Part shown: one piece after another, positions 44,096 through 56,273 of the stretch
How positions within the stretch are numbered: position 1 is the stretch's first letter
Layout: every line of letters starts with the position of its first letter
Origin: Diphasiastrum complanatum
Taxonomy: Eukaryota; Streptophyta; Lycopodiopsida; Lycopodiales; Lycopodiaceae
Assembly (NCBI GenBank): GCA_029204225.1
Contig: CM055093.1
Coordinates: 47,052,854 to 47,116,853 of the forward strand
Length of the DNA stretch: 64,000 nt
Direction: 5' to 3'
The notes under the pieces: generated by a model
What the model was told of the DNA's origin: nothing
The model's database searches: none
The model's input: the letters and a program-made list of their open reading frames with translations, nothing else
Made by a program: the position numbers and the translations under genes

Positions 44096-44890
44096 TGTTG
44101 GGGGTATTCCCAACAAAGTGTAAATAAATAAAATCGTCCAATAAAATGTGTTGCGAGGGCATGACATCCTGCACGTATAAGCCCATGGCCCAATGAGCAT
44201 GCAAGCTTAAGTGCAAATTAAATAAAATAGAATTGGGCCTTTGAATTAAAATAAAACTAGAGGCCCAAAGTCATTTTTAAACTTAGAGATTACTTTTTAG
44301 AGTTGGGTCCAAATTGGGACTCACGTGAATCTTGTGAATTTCAATGTACTTTTTATGGACCCTTGGATCAAGGTTGGTCCAAGATGAATGGATAGGATCA
44401 ATGTAAATATTAGCCAATAGGATTTTGGGGCAAGGGCCTTTTCCATTTTATAAAAAGGCACCATTTGTACACTATTTTCATGCTTAATAGAGAGGAGGAG
44501 ACTCTATCATTTTGAGAGCTCAAGCATCCTCATTTGCTAATCACTCTTGCTTATGCTCTTATTGTGGTTACTTGTTATTTCCATTTCCCATGCTTTTTTA
44601 TTCATGCTAGTTAAGGTTTTTCCATAAGCAATGGCATTGAGCATTTGAGCTAACCTCCATCTCATCTCTCTCTCTCTCACTCTCTTCTCCTCCTCCTTCT
44701 TCTTCTCTTCTATACTCTCTCTTCACCCCAAAATTATGATGAAGTTAGTTTGGGAAGAGTAGAGTTAGAGTGAGTAGTGTTAGTGGAGGTAGAGTTAGAT
44801 ACAAAGTAGGAAACTAACTAAAATTAGCATCTATGCATAGTTCGGTACCTATCTGGTGAACTAACCCTTGTTGACAGGTGGGAGGGCTAT
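44096..44890 (+). repeat. Gypsy-A right LTR, end missing
   Basis: Matches the left LTR from TGTTGGGGGTATTCCC to GGGAGGGCTAT. The last 25 bp or so are replaced by the inverted element's primer-site complement. Confidence 0.88.
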
Positions 44891-44891
44891 C

Positions 44892-45714
44892 TCCGGCAAT
44901 GGTGCCACTGTAGGGTTGATGATCTTGCATAGTATAGCCCTCCCGCCTATCAACAAGAGTTAGTTCACTGGATAGGTACCTAACTATGCATAGATGCTAA
45001 TTTTAGTTAGTTTCCTAACTCTACCTCCACTAACACTACTCACTCTAACTCTAATCTTCCTAAACTAACTTCATCATGATTTTGGGGTGAAGAGAGAGGA
45101 TAGAAGAGAAGAAGAAGAAGAAGGAGAAGAGAGTGAGAGAGAGAGATGAGATGGACGTTAGCTCAAATGCTCAATGTCATTGCTTATGGAAAAACCTTAA
45201 CTAGCATAAACCAAAAGGCATGAGAAATGGAAATAACAAGCAACCACAACAAGAGCATAAGCAAGAGTGATTAAGAAATGAGGATGTTTGAGCTCTCAAA
45301 ATGATAGAGTCTCCTCCTCTCTATTAAACATGAAAATAGTGTATAAATGGTGCCTTTTTATAAAATGGGGAAGGCCCTTGCCCCAAAATTCTATTGGCTA
45401 ATATTTACATTGATCCTATCCATTCATCTTGGACCCAACTTGATTCAAGGGTCCATAGAAAGTACATTGAAATTCACAAGATTCATGTGAGTCTCAATTT
45501 GGACCCAACTCTAAAAAGTAATCTCTAAGTTTAAAAATGACTTTGGGCCTCTAGTTTTATTTTAATTCAAAGGCCAAGTCTATTTTATTTTATTTACACT
45601 TAAGCTTGCATGCTCATTGGGCTATGGGCTTATACGCGCAGGATGCCATGCCCTCGCAACACATTTTATTAGATGATTTTATTTATTTACACTTTGTTGG
45701 GAATACCCCCAACA
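44892..45714 (-). repeat. Inverted gypsy-A LTR plus primer-site remnant
   Basis: On the minus strand an LTR of the same family runs from TGTTGGGGGTATTCC at 45714 to CCCTACA at 44909. A primer site, TGGCACCATTGCCGGA, follows at 44907-44892. It is the 5' end of a second element in opposite orientation, fused to the truncated right LTR of gypsy-A. Confidence 0.88.
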
Positions 45715-46344
45715 GTCGTAGGGTTAAGGGAGAGTTCAATGGCAGCATCAATCATATGTTGTCTGATGTACATAAAGGCAAGGTGGGATTTGACAACATC
45801 TCTAGCAAGCTTATGAAGCCAAAGAAAGAAGACATTAAGTTGGTTCTGTAAAGATGCACTAGAGAAGAATTTAGCAAGGTTGTTCATCATATACTAGATA
45901 GCGTGATCAAACCAAATGATAGAAGAATTGTTTTTATATTTATCGCCACATCTGCACTTAAAGAATGGGTCTTTTCCAGTTCCAAATTCTGGCTTGATGC
46001 AGGTTCATTCTATTGAAGCCGGTCTAAAAGTGACCTCTAGTTCTAGCCCATGTTTGCTCAGAAGGACATCTTGTAGGTTCAAATTTGCTCATCTTGATGA
46101 CGGTATCACATGCAATAGGTGTATCAAAGGAGGGATTCTTATGCAAAGAAGCAAGCCTGCGGGACTGAATTCAACAAAAATGGGTGCCAAAAAATTAATG
46201 AAACATTTAGAAGGTAAACCATATTACAAACGATTGCATGCATACATATTTGTTCAAATTCAATGGATTGAGCTTCACTCTTTAATAAAGAACAGAGAAT
46301 ATAAATTTTATTTATGTTTTCACAAGAAATTTGTTGCAATGTGG
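45715..46344 (-). pseudogene. Coding-like remnant between inverted LTR and copia-2
   Basis: The minus strand reads PEFGTGKDPFFKCRCGDKYK, IIWFDHAI, a stop, then MMNNLAKFFSSASLQNQLNV and AFMYIRQHMIDAAIELSLNP, ending at the inverted LTR. Composition looks coding; the family is not recognised. It could be the other half of the ORF at 33561-33953. Confidence 0.35.
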
Positions 46345-47488
46345 TGGAAAGAGCAATTGTACTTTGCTTCTTACTAGACCAGGAAAAGCAATTATCACAA
46401 AACTGGAATATATATCCTGTGGTGGATCTACGACCATCATAGTCACCTCCCCAGTCCGCATCCACATAGCCACACAACTCAGGTAAACCATCATGCTTCT
46501 TGTAAATCAAGCCATACTCTGAAGTGCCTTTCACATAACGCAAGATTCGTTTAGCTGCTTTCCAATGCATTTTCGTAGGTGCTGCCATAAACTGACTTAC
46601 AATGCCAACAACATAGCATATATCTGGTCTAGTTGTGGGAAGGTAAATCAAGCTCCCTACTAACTGTCTATATAGCGTAGCATCAAATGACTGTGATTCA
46701 TCAAGCTTAGAAAGCTTTTTACCTGGTTCAATAGGAGTGTTTACTGGTTTGCAATCCTGCAATCTAAACCTGTGCAGCAACTCTTTGACATATTTCACCT
46801 GTGTTAAACCCACTTCATGTCCTTTTTGCCACACTTCTACTCCAAGGCAGTAATGCATCAGGATGAGATCCGTCATCTCAAATTGTTCCATGAGGTCTTT
46901 CTTGATCATGTCTATCATCTCTTGATTATTTCCCATAATAATCAAGTCATCAACATAAAGAGCAATCAAAGCAACCATACCATCAAAGCATAAGACATAT
47001 AGATTTGGATCAAAATGTGTTCTCACCATCCCCTTTGAATGAAAGTAGGCATCAATCCTGCTATACCACGCACGTGGTGCTTGTTTAAGACCATAAAGCG
47101 CTTTCTTCAAGCGACATATTTTATTTTCCTGTCCTTTCGTTACAAAGCCTTCAGGTTGATCCATGAACACTTCTTCTTCTAACTCACCATTTAAAAAAGC
47201 AGATTTCACATCTATCTGATGCAAAGGCCAATCAAAATGTGAAGCTAAAGCAATAAGTAGACGTAGAGTATTCCACTTACAAACTGGCGCAAAGGTCTCC
47301 TCATAGTCAATGCCTTTATTTTGTGCGTACCCTTTGATCACCAATCTTGCTTTGTGCTTTGCTATACTTCCATCTGCATGGTACTTAGTTCTGTATACCC
47401 ATTTGCAACCAATGGGTTTCTTGCCAACTGGTGGTTCTACTAAGTCCCATGTGCTATGCTTAGCAACTAACTCCATCTCCTCTCCCAT
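46345..47488 (-). pseudogene. Copia-2 reverse transcriptase/RNase H
   Basis: Long open frame. STWDLVEPPVGKKPIGCKWV opens RVT_2, then ARLVIKGYAQ, DYEETFAPV, IDVKSAFLNGELEEEVFM, ALYGLKQAPRAWY, and the catalytic IALYVDDLII (YVDD). RNase H follows (LCGYVDADWGGDYDGRRSTT). The frame stays open to 46139 through unrelated sequence, so the ORF end is not the true pol end. Confidence 0.93.
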
Positions 47489-47499
47489 GGCCTTGATCC

Positions 47500-47917
47500 A
47501 AATGTCATCATCCTTCGCTTCACTATAAGTCGAAGGTTCTTTGCTTTGAATAATGCTAGATCAGAGAGCATAATTTGCTTCATACCTTTCTGGTAGTATC
47601 TTCTCTCTTGTTGATCTTTGTAGCTCTCCCTGGTTAGATGATCCTGGAAAGTCATCTATGTCGCGGCTCTCCATCAATCTCTCAAACCACTTAGGGAGCT
47701 TTCTGTCAAGTGATTGGCTTCCTGGTGAAAATGTACCCCACGGTACATCCTTCTCCTTGCATTTGTCACCTGCAATTTCAATCATTCTTACACCAAAATG
47801 TTTGTCCCTACCTCTCCAACCTGTTTCTTGAGGTTGAGTAGTAGTATCTTGAGATGTATCCTCATGTTCATCACTCGGAAGGTCAATGAATGGATCATCA
47901 TCAGGTGGTATCCTCAC
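47500..47917 (-). pseudogene. Copia-2 integrase-RT linker
   Basis: Asp/Pro/Thr-rich hinge (DDDPFIDLPSDEHEDTSQDT). It is separated from the integrase by a stop near 47930 and from RT by a frameshift near 47500. Such linkers are poorly conserved in copia pol. Confidence 0.65.
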
Positions 47918-47929
47918 TATACCATCTTT

Positions 47930-48634
47930 TCAACTGGATGTGTCTATCTTCTCAGCATCTTCATCTTCATACATCTTCAATTCATCAAAGATAACATCTT
48001 GGCTTATATGGATTTTGTTTTCGACTGGATCAAAACATCTGTAGCCCTTCACGCGATCATCATATCCTAGGAATATGCACTTGATAGCTTTTACATAAAG
48101 TTTATGTCTCTCTTCCTTAGGAATGTGAACAAAGGCCTTACATCCAAAGATTCGCAAGTGGTTCACCTTTGGCTTCTTCTTTGTGAATGCTTCCTCAGGT
48201 GTCATTTTTGGTATGGCAATGGTAGGACTTCTATTTTGAAGATAGACTGCCGTGCTACATGCTTCTGACCAAAAATCTTTTGGTAGTTTCATTTCAACTA
48301 GCATAGATCTGGCACTTTCCACAATCGTACGATTTTTGCGCTCAGCTACACCATTGAGAGCAGGAGTATGAGCTTGCGTAAATTGTCTTTTAATCTCACA
48401 TTGATCACAAAGATCATTGAAGTCATTAGACTTATACTCACCTCCACTATCTGATCTTAGGACTTTGATCTTCCTACTTGTCTGATTTTTGACCAAGTTT
48501 TTAAAGTTCTTGAAGTTATCAAATGCATCTGATTTCTTCTTCAAGAAGTAGATCCACGTCTTACGTGACATATCATCAATAAAGGTCATGAAATAGAAGG
48601 CTTTTCCTAAGGACATGGTCCTCATAGGCCCGCA
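47930..48634 (-). pseudogene. Copia-2 integrase core and C-terminus
   Basis: A TAA replaces one residue at the start of the core (HTD-stop-CGPM). Then FMTFIDDMSRKTWIYFL, LRSDSGGEYKS (second Asp), TPALNGVAERKNRTI (Glu), DFWSEACSTAVYLQNRSP, FGCKAFVHIP and CIFLGYDDRVKGYRCFDP. Catalytic residues are retained; the nonsense codon breaks continuity with the protease frame. Confidence 0.9.
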
Positions 48635-49276
48635 TTAATCTGTGTGGATTAAATCCAGGATGTTTTTTGCTCTTGCAACACCCCCTTTATTGAACTTCTC
48701 TCGATGCTGCTTCCCATATACACAAGATTCGCACATCGATTTCAAGTGATCTTCTATGGTAGGCAGTCCTGTTACCATCTCCAATTTTCTCATCAAACTG
48801 AGGCTTCCCAAGTTCAAGTGACCAAGTCTTTTGTGCCACAACTCAGGTTGCGAAGGAACGGATGACACAAGTCCATGTTGCCCCTTGATTGTAGCATTCA
48901 ACCTGTACAATTTTGTATTGGGCTCTCTTATTCCATTTGCAATAACTTTGAACTTTTGGTTCGCATCCTTCACAAAGCAACGATCATGGGCGAATTCTAC
49001 TTTCAACTTTTGATCAGTAATGACTCCAACATAAAGTAGAATTTTCTTCAAACCTGGTACGTAAAGTACCTCCCTGATCATCCTGCTTTTGCCATCAGGC
49101 AGTTGGATTGAAACTGTGCTGATCCCCTTGATCATGCACACCTCACCATTTGCTTGTGAAACAGATGTTCCATTATTCAACACCTTCAAACTACTGAACC
49201 AATTCTTGTTACCTGTCATGTGTCTTGTGGCTCCTGAGTCAATATACCATGCTTGATCATCTTGATTAGATGACAA
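48635..49276 (-). pseudogene. Copia-2 protease and GAG-pre-integrase
   Basis: WYIDSGATRHMTG gives the catalytic DSGA. A beta-rich protease follows (VLYVPGLKKILLYVG), then LWHKRLGHLNLGSL and CESCVYGKQHREKF, the HHCC-type pre-integrase zinc region. Confidence 0.92.
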
Positions 49277-50145
49277 TGCAGATATGAAGATGCTAGAGTC
49301 TTCAATCTCACCCTCATCGACAAGGTTACCTGCTTGTTTTGGTTTTTCTTTGTCTTGTTCCGCCAGGAATTTGCGACATTCACTCTTCCAATGGCCCTTT
49401 TTACCACAATGGAAGCACTTGTCTTCTTTCTTAGTCTTGCTGGAAGATCCCTCATCCTCCTAAGACTTGGCAAATTGCTGCTTAGACTTCTTCTTGCCCT
49501 TGCCTTTGCCTTATTTTTGGCGTGTCGCAAGTGTCTGATCGTCAATATTTTGATGTCTAGCTTTCACCATTTCTCGTCGTTGCTCTTCCTGCATCAAGAT
49601 TCCTGTGAGCTCGTCAAAGGTTGGCAATCTTTCTCTTGATGCTATTCCACTCACAAACATCTGATAGGGTTATGCAATGTCGCATAATGCATTTTGCACC
49701 AGCTCCACATCACGTATGCGCTCTCCAATAGAATGCAGTTCATCTCTCATTGTCTTGATTCTGGTCATGTACGTCTAAATGTGCTCTCCTTGTTCCATGC
49801 AGGCACTATTCAACTTTGACTTCAAAAACATGATTCTTGACGGATTTGACGTCTGAACTGCTCCTTTAGCACATCCCATGCCTGTCTGGGTGTAATAGCA
49901 TCACAAATGTGGGTAATGATGTGATCCTTCACTGACAAGTTAATGAAGGTCAAAGCTTTTCTCATCTTTTTGTCGAACACTTTGATGTCTGCTTCATTTG
50001 GCGGCCTTCTCTCATCACCTGTGACGACTTCCCACAATCTTTCTTCATCAGTATGTTTTTCATTTTGAATTTCCACACTGCATAGTTGGAAAGCCCGTCC
50101 AATTTGCTACTTTCACTCAAAATGGACTCTCCCATGTTTGCCATC
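49277..50145 (-). pseudogene. Copia-2 gag
   Basis: Starts MANMGESILSESSKLDGLSN and YAVWKFKMKNILMKK. After a frameshift it reads LWEVVTGDERRPPNEADI, TFINLSVKDHIITHI and AWDVLKEQF. A CCHC knuckle (CFHCGKKGHWKSEC) lies near 49400. Several frame changes. Confidence 0.88.
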
Positions 50146-50910
50146 GCAAAACTGCTTGAAACTTTTGCCTTAGGCTAATAATAGTATGTCGAGGCCAACA
50201 ATGATGTCAGAAGTTGAGAATAAAGACCTGCACTTTTTTTCTTACCTGGCCACTCGCCGCTTTTCCACCAATTTGAAAGCCCAAGCGAACAGCCCGCGAC
50301 CTCCCTGCCTGCGGCCGCGCCTCCCTTCTCTGAAAACTATCAGATTAAACTCTCTTGTGGATCGTTTTGAGCACGATCTGAGGCCTGGAGCAGGGTCGCC
50401 ATACTGAATCCATGAATGTAGAGTGTTCAGTCAGGAAATTTCGTGGAGAAACGATGATTTTAGCTCAACTTGACAAAGTGGCTTTTTCACCTTTTTACCG
50501 CAAATCTGCTAGGTTAACTGTCTGGAGACAAATCTCTGACATAAACCTCAGAATATCTCCATGGCTGATTGACAGTGTGATTAGCTTCCTTCCTGTCCTT
50601 ACGACATCCAAAACGGTGCACAAACAGCGAAGAAATCACCAGTTATGTATAAAAACCGTAACCCCAAGTCCGGTTTCAATTTTCAGCTAGCTTCAAAATT
50701 GTCAATTTTTCACCAAAATTTTCCCTGTCTGATGCTATGCACAGGCTAATAATCTCTCTGCTGAGCTTAGCAAGCCTCTATAAATTAGAAACCGTGCACC
50801 AGTGCTTCTCTTTCCATCTTCAACCCGCCGTAAAACCCCGAACTCTCAGAAGACAGTTCTCCCGAAGCTCTCTTCAACGGTGACATTGTACTGTGTACGC
50901 TCCCTATACG
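50146..50910 (-). other. Copia-2 leader
   Basis: Between primer site and gag; no ORF assigned. Confidence 0.6.
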
Positions 50911-50923
50911 GCTCTGATACCAA
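50911..50923 (-). promoter_or_regulatory. Copia-2 primer-binding site
   Basis: TTGGTATCAGAGC on the minus strand, complementary to the 3' end of initiator tRNA-Met, the usual copia primer. Confidence 0.9.
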
Positions 50924-52082
50924 CTTAGAATTTGCTTTGCACAGGAACACAAATCATGCTACACAGTAACAGAGACAGAAAATCACTCTCCTCAGCAAGC
51001 TCACATAGCAACTGTAATTCTCAAAATGAAATTACACTGTACATATAGTTGTTCACTCAGGCAACCCATGCATGACCTAGGTTGCCGTTGGCGGGATGCG
51101 TGTCCCATCGACTTGCCTCGTGGCGAGGCCAACCGATCCTTATCCACTGATAGGACCTACAGTACAGTAACACAATGATTCTAACTTTAATTCTAACTCA
51201 ACGTTCATTTCAGCAAAGGCTGACGTCGCGGCCTCTTCACGCTCACCCCATGCAACTACGCTAACAGACTTGACAACGACTGCAGCTACCTACGATCTCC
51301 TACAGACAACACATCCACATTGTACTTTCTTCATTTGCATACCTGTAACATTGTGTATATATACTAATACCATTTGCGTATTCAGATTGATTTTTTTGAG
51401 AGAAAGAATAAGCTTGTGTAAATTTAGCATCAAAAGCTTATCAAAGATAGACAAAGTAGATGCCTTGTGCATTGATTTTTTATTTGTCAGTAATAGGTTT
51501 CATTCCCTTACAGACTGAATTAGCTTCGTAGAGCATGCGGTTTCGCCCGCTATTGTCTTGTGCTCTACCGCATTATTGACATGTATATTTGATATACTTA
51601 ATTTGATAACAGCTCTTTGTTTTGCGTTCAGATCTGTGTCAATATTGCTATGCTTATTCTTCAATCTGTCTCTTTCTAGTTGTTCAATTTGGTAATATGT
51701 TTTAGCAAATTATTATTAGTCTAGCCATTTGCGACTAATATTTAGTCTTGCCTTTCGCGAATCATTTGCGACTGATTATCAGTCGAGCTCAGTCTAGCTC
51801 TTCGCGAATCATTCACGACAAATAATTTGTCTAGCTCTTCGCAACAAATTATCCTTCTGGTGTTTGTTTTATTAACATTTGGCTACATAATCAGAACAAC
51901 CGTGATTTCTATCACTAACGTTCTGTTCGTTTCTGATAGGCATAGTCATGCTTAGGGAAAGAGTCATATAGCTCATTCCACTGCGCACAAACACTTTCCA
52001 TTCGAGTTTCGCTTCTCTTCATGTTCGTTTTCTTTTCGTTTCTCACACACGACTAATCCTCTTTCTTTCCTCTTTCCCAACA
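50924..52082 (-). repeat. Copia-2 5' LTR
   Basis: Starts TGTTGGGAAAGAGG at 52082 on the minus strand and runs to the primer site. The inner end (TTCTAAG) does not show a clean CA. Near 51720-51850 several short TTCGCGA-type repeats (ATTTGCGACTAAT, GTCTAGCTCTTCGC) occur, perhaps regulatory. No second LTR is present for comparison. Confidence 0.75.
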
Positions 52083-52499
52083 TAAACTACAGTGATCTTT
52101 ATCAAATCAAATGGTAAATGGAGCATGTCCATCGCATATTTGAATGCGGCCAACAATGATTTACTACAGAGTTTCACTCCTCACGAAGCTATCGTAGAAA
52201 GCGCAAATATTGGTCCATTCATAGTGTGCTGGGGCTAGTGGCCTATCATCTCCTCAAAGAGGTAGCATAAAAGTATGAACCTATCAACATAAAGTACTGG
52301 TGCCTGTTCGCTATCATAAACCTCTCAAAAAGTGAAGAGGTGGATGCCATACATGTTAGTATTGTTCACTGTCGCTTTTGAGATATCATCCGCATATATT
52401 TGCTTCAAAAATGTGTATATCGTATCTATGATGATCAAACCATTGTGAGTTCATTCACACTAGCAAATGAGATCCATGATGTTCCTTCGATGCAAACAA

Positions 52500-52628
52500 T
52501 CATTCAATCAAGCAAACCATAGCTTTCTTACCTTTTAGCATGTAGTAAGCTTCACCCGAATACTCTTCCGCAAAGCTTACACATGTTTCCTCTTCTCCAA
52601 GCAAAGATGGCAGCAGTAGAGAAGCCAT
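52500..52628 (-). CDS. Small ORF, copy B (42 aa)
   Basis: MASLLLPSLLGEEETCVSF to AMVCLIE-stop. Same length and reading frame as 31107-31235 with seven amino-acid differences. A good GTAAGA site after YYMLK may be a splice donor. Unknown family. Confidence 0.4.
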   Translation of the reverse strand: MASLLLPSLLGEEETCVSFAEEYSGEAYYMLKGKKAMVCLIE

Positions 52629-52683
52629 CCAAGAGAGAGTAGGAGAGAGCAAGGAGAGTGAAACTTAGGGCTGTAGTACTCTT

Positions 52684-52693
52684 CCTTTTTATA
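52684..52693 (-). promoter_or_regulatory. TATA box of copy B
   Basis: TATAAAAAGG on the minus strand, 56 bp before the ATG. Confidence 0.6.
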
Positions 52694-52970
52694 GAAAACC
52701 CAGCACTCTTTGGTGCAACTAGCATTAGAAGATGCTCACCGTTAGATTGAATCTCTATCATGTGCACTGATCACAGCCGTTCATTTAAAACCAAGTTTCC
52801 CACCAAAAGACTTAGTAGTTTTTCTTTAAAAAAACCTTTTTATTTTGGGCCATGTTAAGCACAATAAGGCATTTTTGTTGGTAGAGTAACATAAGGAAAA
52901 AGTCTTTTTTTGACATTCCGAAAAACAACAGGTATATAGTATAAATATAGTAGAGTTCATGAGAGAGTTC

Positions 52971-53112
<142 letters not shown>

Positions 53113-53389
53113 ACCAACCGTTCCTGTAGCTAGCAACATTTCTCAAGGAGCAATTAGCACCCCTGAGAGGGAATGCTAACTGCCCGATAAAAGAAAATCA
53201 GCATCATGAGGTAGATCATATTTGAGCCCAAAAAAATCATTATTCTTAAGATATTGCCAATAATTTTGCATAATTTGTCCCTCACAAAGCCACTCTTTCG
53301 AAAGGCATTAATCGGTGTCTATACTTGTAACATAAAAGTGTTCTGATCGCTACAACATTACATTGCAGCAATGGCTTGCGAAACTATGA

Positions 53390-54200
53390 CTATGAATTAA
53401 ATATCGGTCTATTGGATGAGAGATGAATATAGTAAAAGAAAGAAAATGGTGAACTTCTCCTCTTATCATATTTGGCCATGCGAAAACAACCAGTGTTCAG
53501 GTTTAAAAAATGGAAAGTATAATTTTCGACAATCTCTGACTTAATATCCATACATTCAAGTGGATAGATCCAAAAAGAGTTATAAGTATCCACTTGTGGT
53601 TGTTTTTTGTCCTGAAAAAACATGACCCTGCGGTTATTAATAAACATACATTTTCTATGTAACGAAAAATATATTTAAAAGCTTGCATAATGTCCAAATC
53701 ACCAAGTTTTGCAAGCCTCTTGATAAATTATATTTCATAATAAGTCAAATACCAGTTACAGCACATAGGGGAATAGAAAAAACCCATAGGTATTCTACGT
53801 ATTTGTCTCCAAGTCTTGTGACCAAGTCTGATGACACAGTTGTCTATCAAGAAGTCATTCTATACACATAATTTACTCAGGCTAATCATAGTCTATATCT
53901 TCGGTTGTTTTTTAAAATCCCATGACCACGTGAACTTACCACTTCGGGTTTCCATTTGTATGATTAAAAAGTCGTGTTTAGCTTATTTAAAGACAAACTT
54001 AATAGGCTTTCTCATAACAATTTTCACTTTGTCGGGGTTGTTAAGCGAAATTTTTTCATAGCATTTTGCTATATCGGTTGTCCACCTAGAACTAATCTTA
54101 TGTGGTACATTAAGATATTATTCAGAAGATGGATCACATTGCCAAAAAAGATTGGTATCTACATTAATGATACTCTTGTAAGTAAATTGTGAGGGAAAGA
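53390..54200 (-). pseudogene. Penelope-like reverse transcriptase, copy B
   Basis: Decayed homologue of the RT at 32-33.5 kb: VDTNLFWQCDPSSE, SSRWTTDIAKCYEKISLNNP (motif A) and AFKYIFRYIENVC, where the YIDD of copy A is YIEN, so the catalytic Asp pair is lost. WIYPLECMDIKSEI and FHFLNLNTGCF follow. Frames are broken. It stops near 54200. Confidence 0.72.
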
Positions 54201-54315
54201 GAGAGATAAAAAGAGGTCGCGTGTGTGTTTGAGAGAAATTTTTGCGTGAAGATGGAGAGGGAAAATTAGTTGTGGGAGAGGCTATTTGTGTGAAGATGGT
54301 TGTGGGAGAATTAGT

Positions 54316-54320
<5 letters not shown>

Positions 54321-54366
<46 letters not shown>
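54321..54366. repeat. (GT)n microsatellite
   Basis: Short GT tract beside the Penelope copy B boundary. Confidence 0.95.
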
Positions 54367-54369
<3 letters not shown>

Positions 54370-55339
54370 GAGAGAGATTTTTTGTGTGAGATTTAGGAAT
54401 CGAAAATGGCTAATAGGAGTTACAACCAATTAGTTGATAAATTTTACAAAAAATTGAATCCCAATCAAAGATAAAAATGATGGAGAATGCACATTGGATT
54501 GATCTAGATCCAAACTATGAGCTAGAATCAAGACTAGTTACCAAAACTAGCTTATCTTGGCATTTAACTCTACAAGAGACACATAGATTTGATCAAACAT
54601 TCCAAAGAAAGGTACAACAAGCTTTCTAGACCTATGATCAACTTCAGTACTTTCCAATCAATGCAACAACCTTAATTTTCATTATGCTAATCTGAAGATG
54701 GTCTTTCCAATATCAAATTCAAGCAAAGAGTAGTATGAGGTTGACAGACTTGAATAATGCATAACAACAAATTGAGTGTTTTTGATTTATTAGTACCCAA
54801 CCAACTCTTAGAATTGTGAACATAGTGGTATATGTGTCAAGGGTTATGTGTAGTAGAATACCTGAATACGTGTTGATGATTTTTCCTGAGAGATAGTTAT
54901 GATCGTCTTTCTAACGTGATAAGCCACTGACCTTTCTAATATCAGTACCGACGAGGAATATATCATGTCAACACCATAATAACCCATATAGTAACGTACG
55001 TATTTTCCCTAAACCTCATCTACTAATTGTAATAAATCTATTGGCGGCTTAACTTAAAAGTGAGTTTAATTTTGTGGAGAGACGAGTCAATGGGTGAAAA
55101 AAGATGGATAATTGATGTTTTGTTAGATCTCAGAAGGTAGTAGTTAGTGTTAGAAGTTTTGGAGCTTTTAAGTTAGAGATCTAAGAAAATAGTATTTAGT
55201 ATAAAAAGCTTTGGAGCTTTGTAGTTAGAATTTAGTATGATGCTAGAAGTTAGTTAGGATAAACTTTTTGTAGATTTGATGGGGTGATGCCTAACAATCA
55301 TAATGAGAGATACAACAATGGCACTTTTGTTCCATTCGA
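54367..55339. other. Unassigned sequence
   Basis: AT-rich; no gene or element recognised before the chromovirus target site. Confidence 0.45.
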
Positions 55340-55344
55340 CAATG

Positions 55345-56262
55345 TGTTGCGCCGGTGCCTCAAAGGGCGCTGGGACTTGAGCGGTTTCCCCAACACGCGC
55401 TTAAGTCTAACATTCATCCATCATGCACTTACGTAAAAGCCAACTCAGAATCGTAACAAGCTTAACCATTCAGACTTAAGAAAACTGGAATCCCAACCAA
55501 CCCGAAAGCCAACTCAGAATCCGTCCCCAAAAGGTAACCAAAGGCAAAGACAAGCCACACATGAAACCCAAGGCATAGTGGTCGCCAAACTGACCAATTG
55601 GCATAGCGGCAAGCCCCATGTCGATGACAGGGACCCTTAGGCGCCAGCGACGCAAAAAGGTTGTAGTAAGGGTCCTTCCACTTGGACCAGTCCCGGAGGC
55701 GAAACCGAAATGGTAATCATCCCCAAGGATCAACTTTATTAGATTTGGAAGAGGTTACATTCATACATAGACTGACCGGTCTCGGGGCCACCAACACATG
55801 CTGGGCATTGTGCCTGGCTCGTGCTGGTAGAGGGAGCTGAGACCTGGCGACTGGATTCCTGGCGCTGGTTGAGCTGCCCAAGTTTCTGTCTGCCGGACTC
55901 CCCCTATAGTTCTGCTGTGATTCGACGCACCCCCTCTGTTCTGAAACATAGTGCTTTCTGGTAAAGCACGCTTTTTGGGACTTAGTTTTTATTTTGCTGA
56001 TTAAGCCTGGCAAGCCTGGCAGAATCAGTCTGGCTCCCGGACATGGGTCCCGGGAGCCGTTCCGGTGGCAGAATCAACTTGCTTCCTGACTAGGCCATGA
56101 CTCGAGCTCCAGAGCTAGCTCATGACTTGTGACTACTTGACTGGCTCACCACAGGTCGGAGGCTCAGTCCTTGACGTTCTAACTTGCTCTGGGACCTTAG
56201 GGAGTGTCACCTCTTAGAGTCTTACAGGGCACGTTGAGTGCACCTGAGTCAGCTTTACAACA
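55345..56262 (-). repeat. Chromovirus 3' LTR
   Basis: 918 bp, nearly identical to 60692-61610. Confidence 0.95.
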
Positions 56263-56273
56263 TCCTCCCCTCG
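56263..56273 (-). promoter_or_regulatory. Chromovirus polypurine tract
   Basis: The minus strand reads CGAGGGGAGGA immediately before the 3' LTR. It is the plus-strand primer for reverse transcription. Confidence 0.85.

Larger units (their letters stand above)
33954..44890 (+). mobile_element. Large Ty3/gypsy element, non-chromovirus type (gypsy-A)
   Basis: LTRs (33954-34767 and 44096-44890) start TGTTGGGGGTATTCCC. Next to the left LTR is a tRNA-Asp-type primer site, which in plants is typical of the Tat/Athila branch. Inside: a 1.3-kb leader with repeated CTCGCAGA motifs, gag, RT/RNase H with frameshifts, integrase without chromodomain, a second motif cluster, and 3 kb of post-pol coding sequence. 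No protease (DSGA) or gag zinc knuckle was seen. The right LTR lacks its last 25 bp or so and fuses to an inverted LTR. No target duplication can be assigned. LTRs differ by a few percent by eye. Confidence 0.9.
46345..52082 (-). mobile_element. Ty1/copia element, 3'-truncated (copia-2)
   Basis: 5' LTR (about 50924-52082), tRNA-Met primer site, leader, gag, protease, integrase and RT/RNase H in standard copia order on the minus strand. RNase H stops at SWSSKKQSTIALST near 46345, and the last part of pol, the polypurine tract and the 3' LTR are missing. Frameshifts and stops interrupt gag, the integrase junction and the region before RT. Same family as copia-1. Confidence 0.93.
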
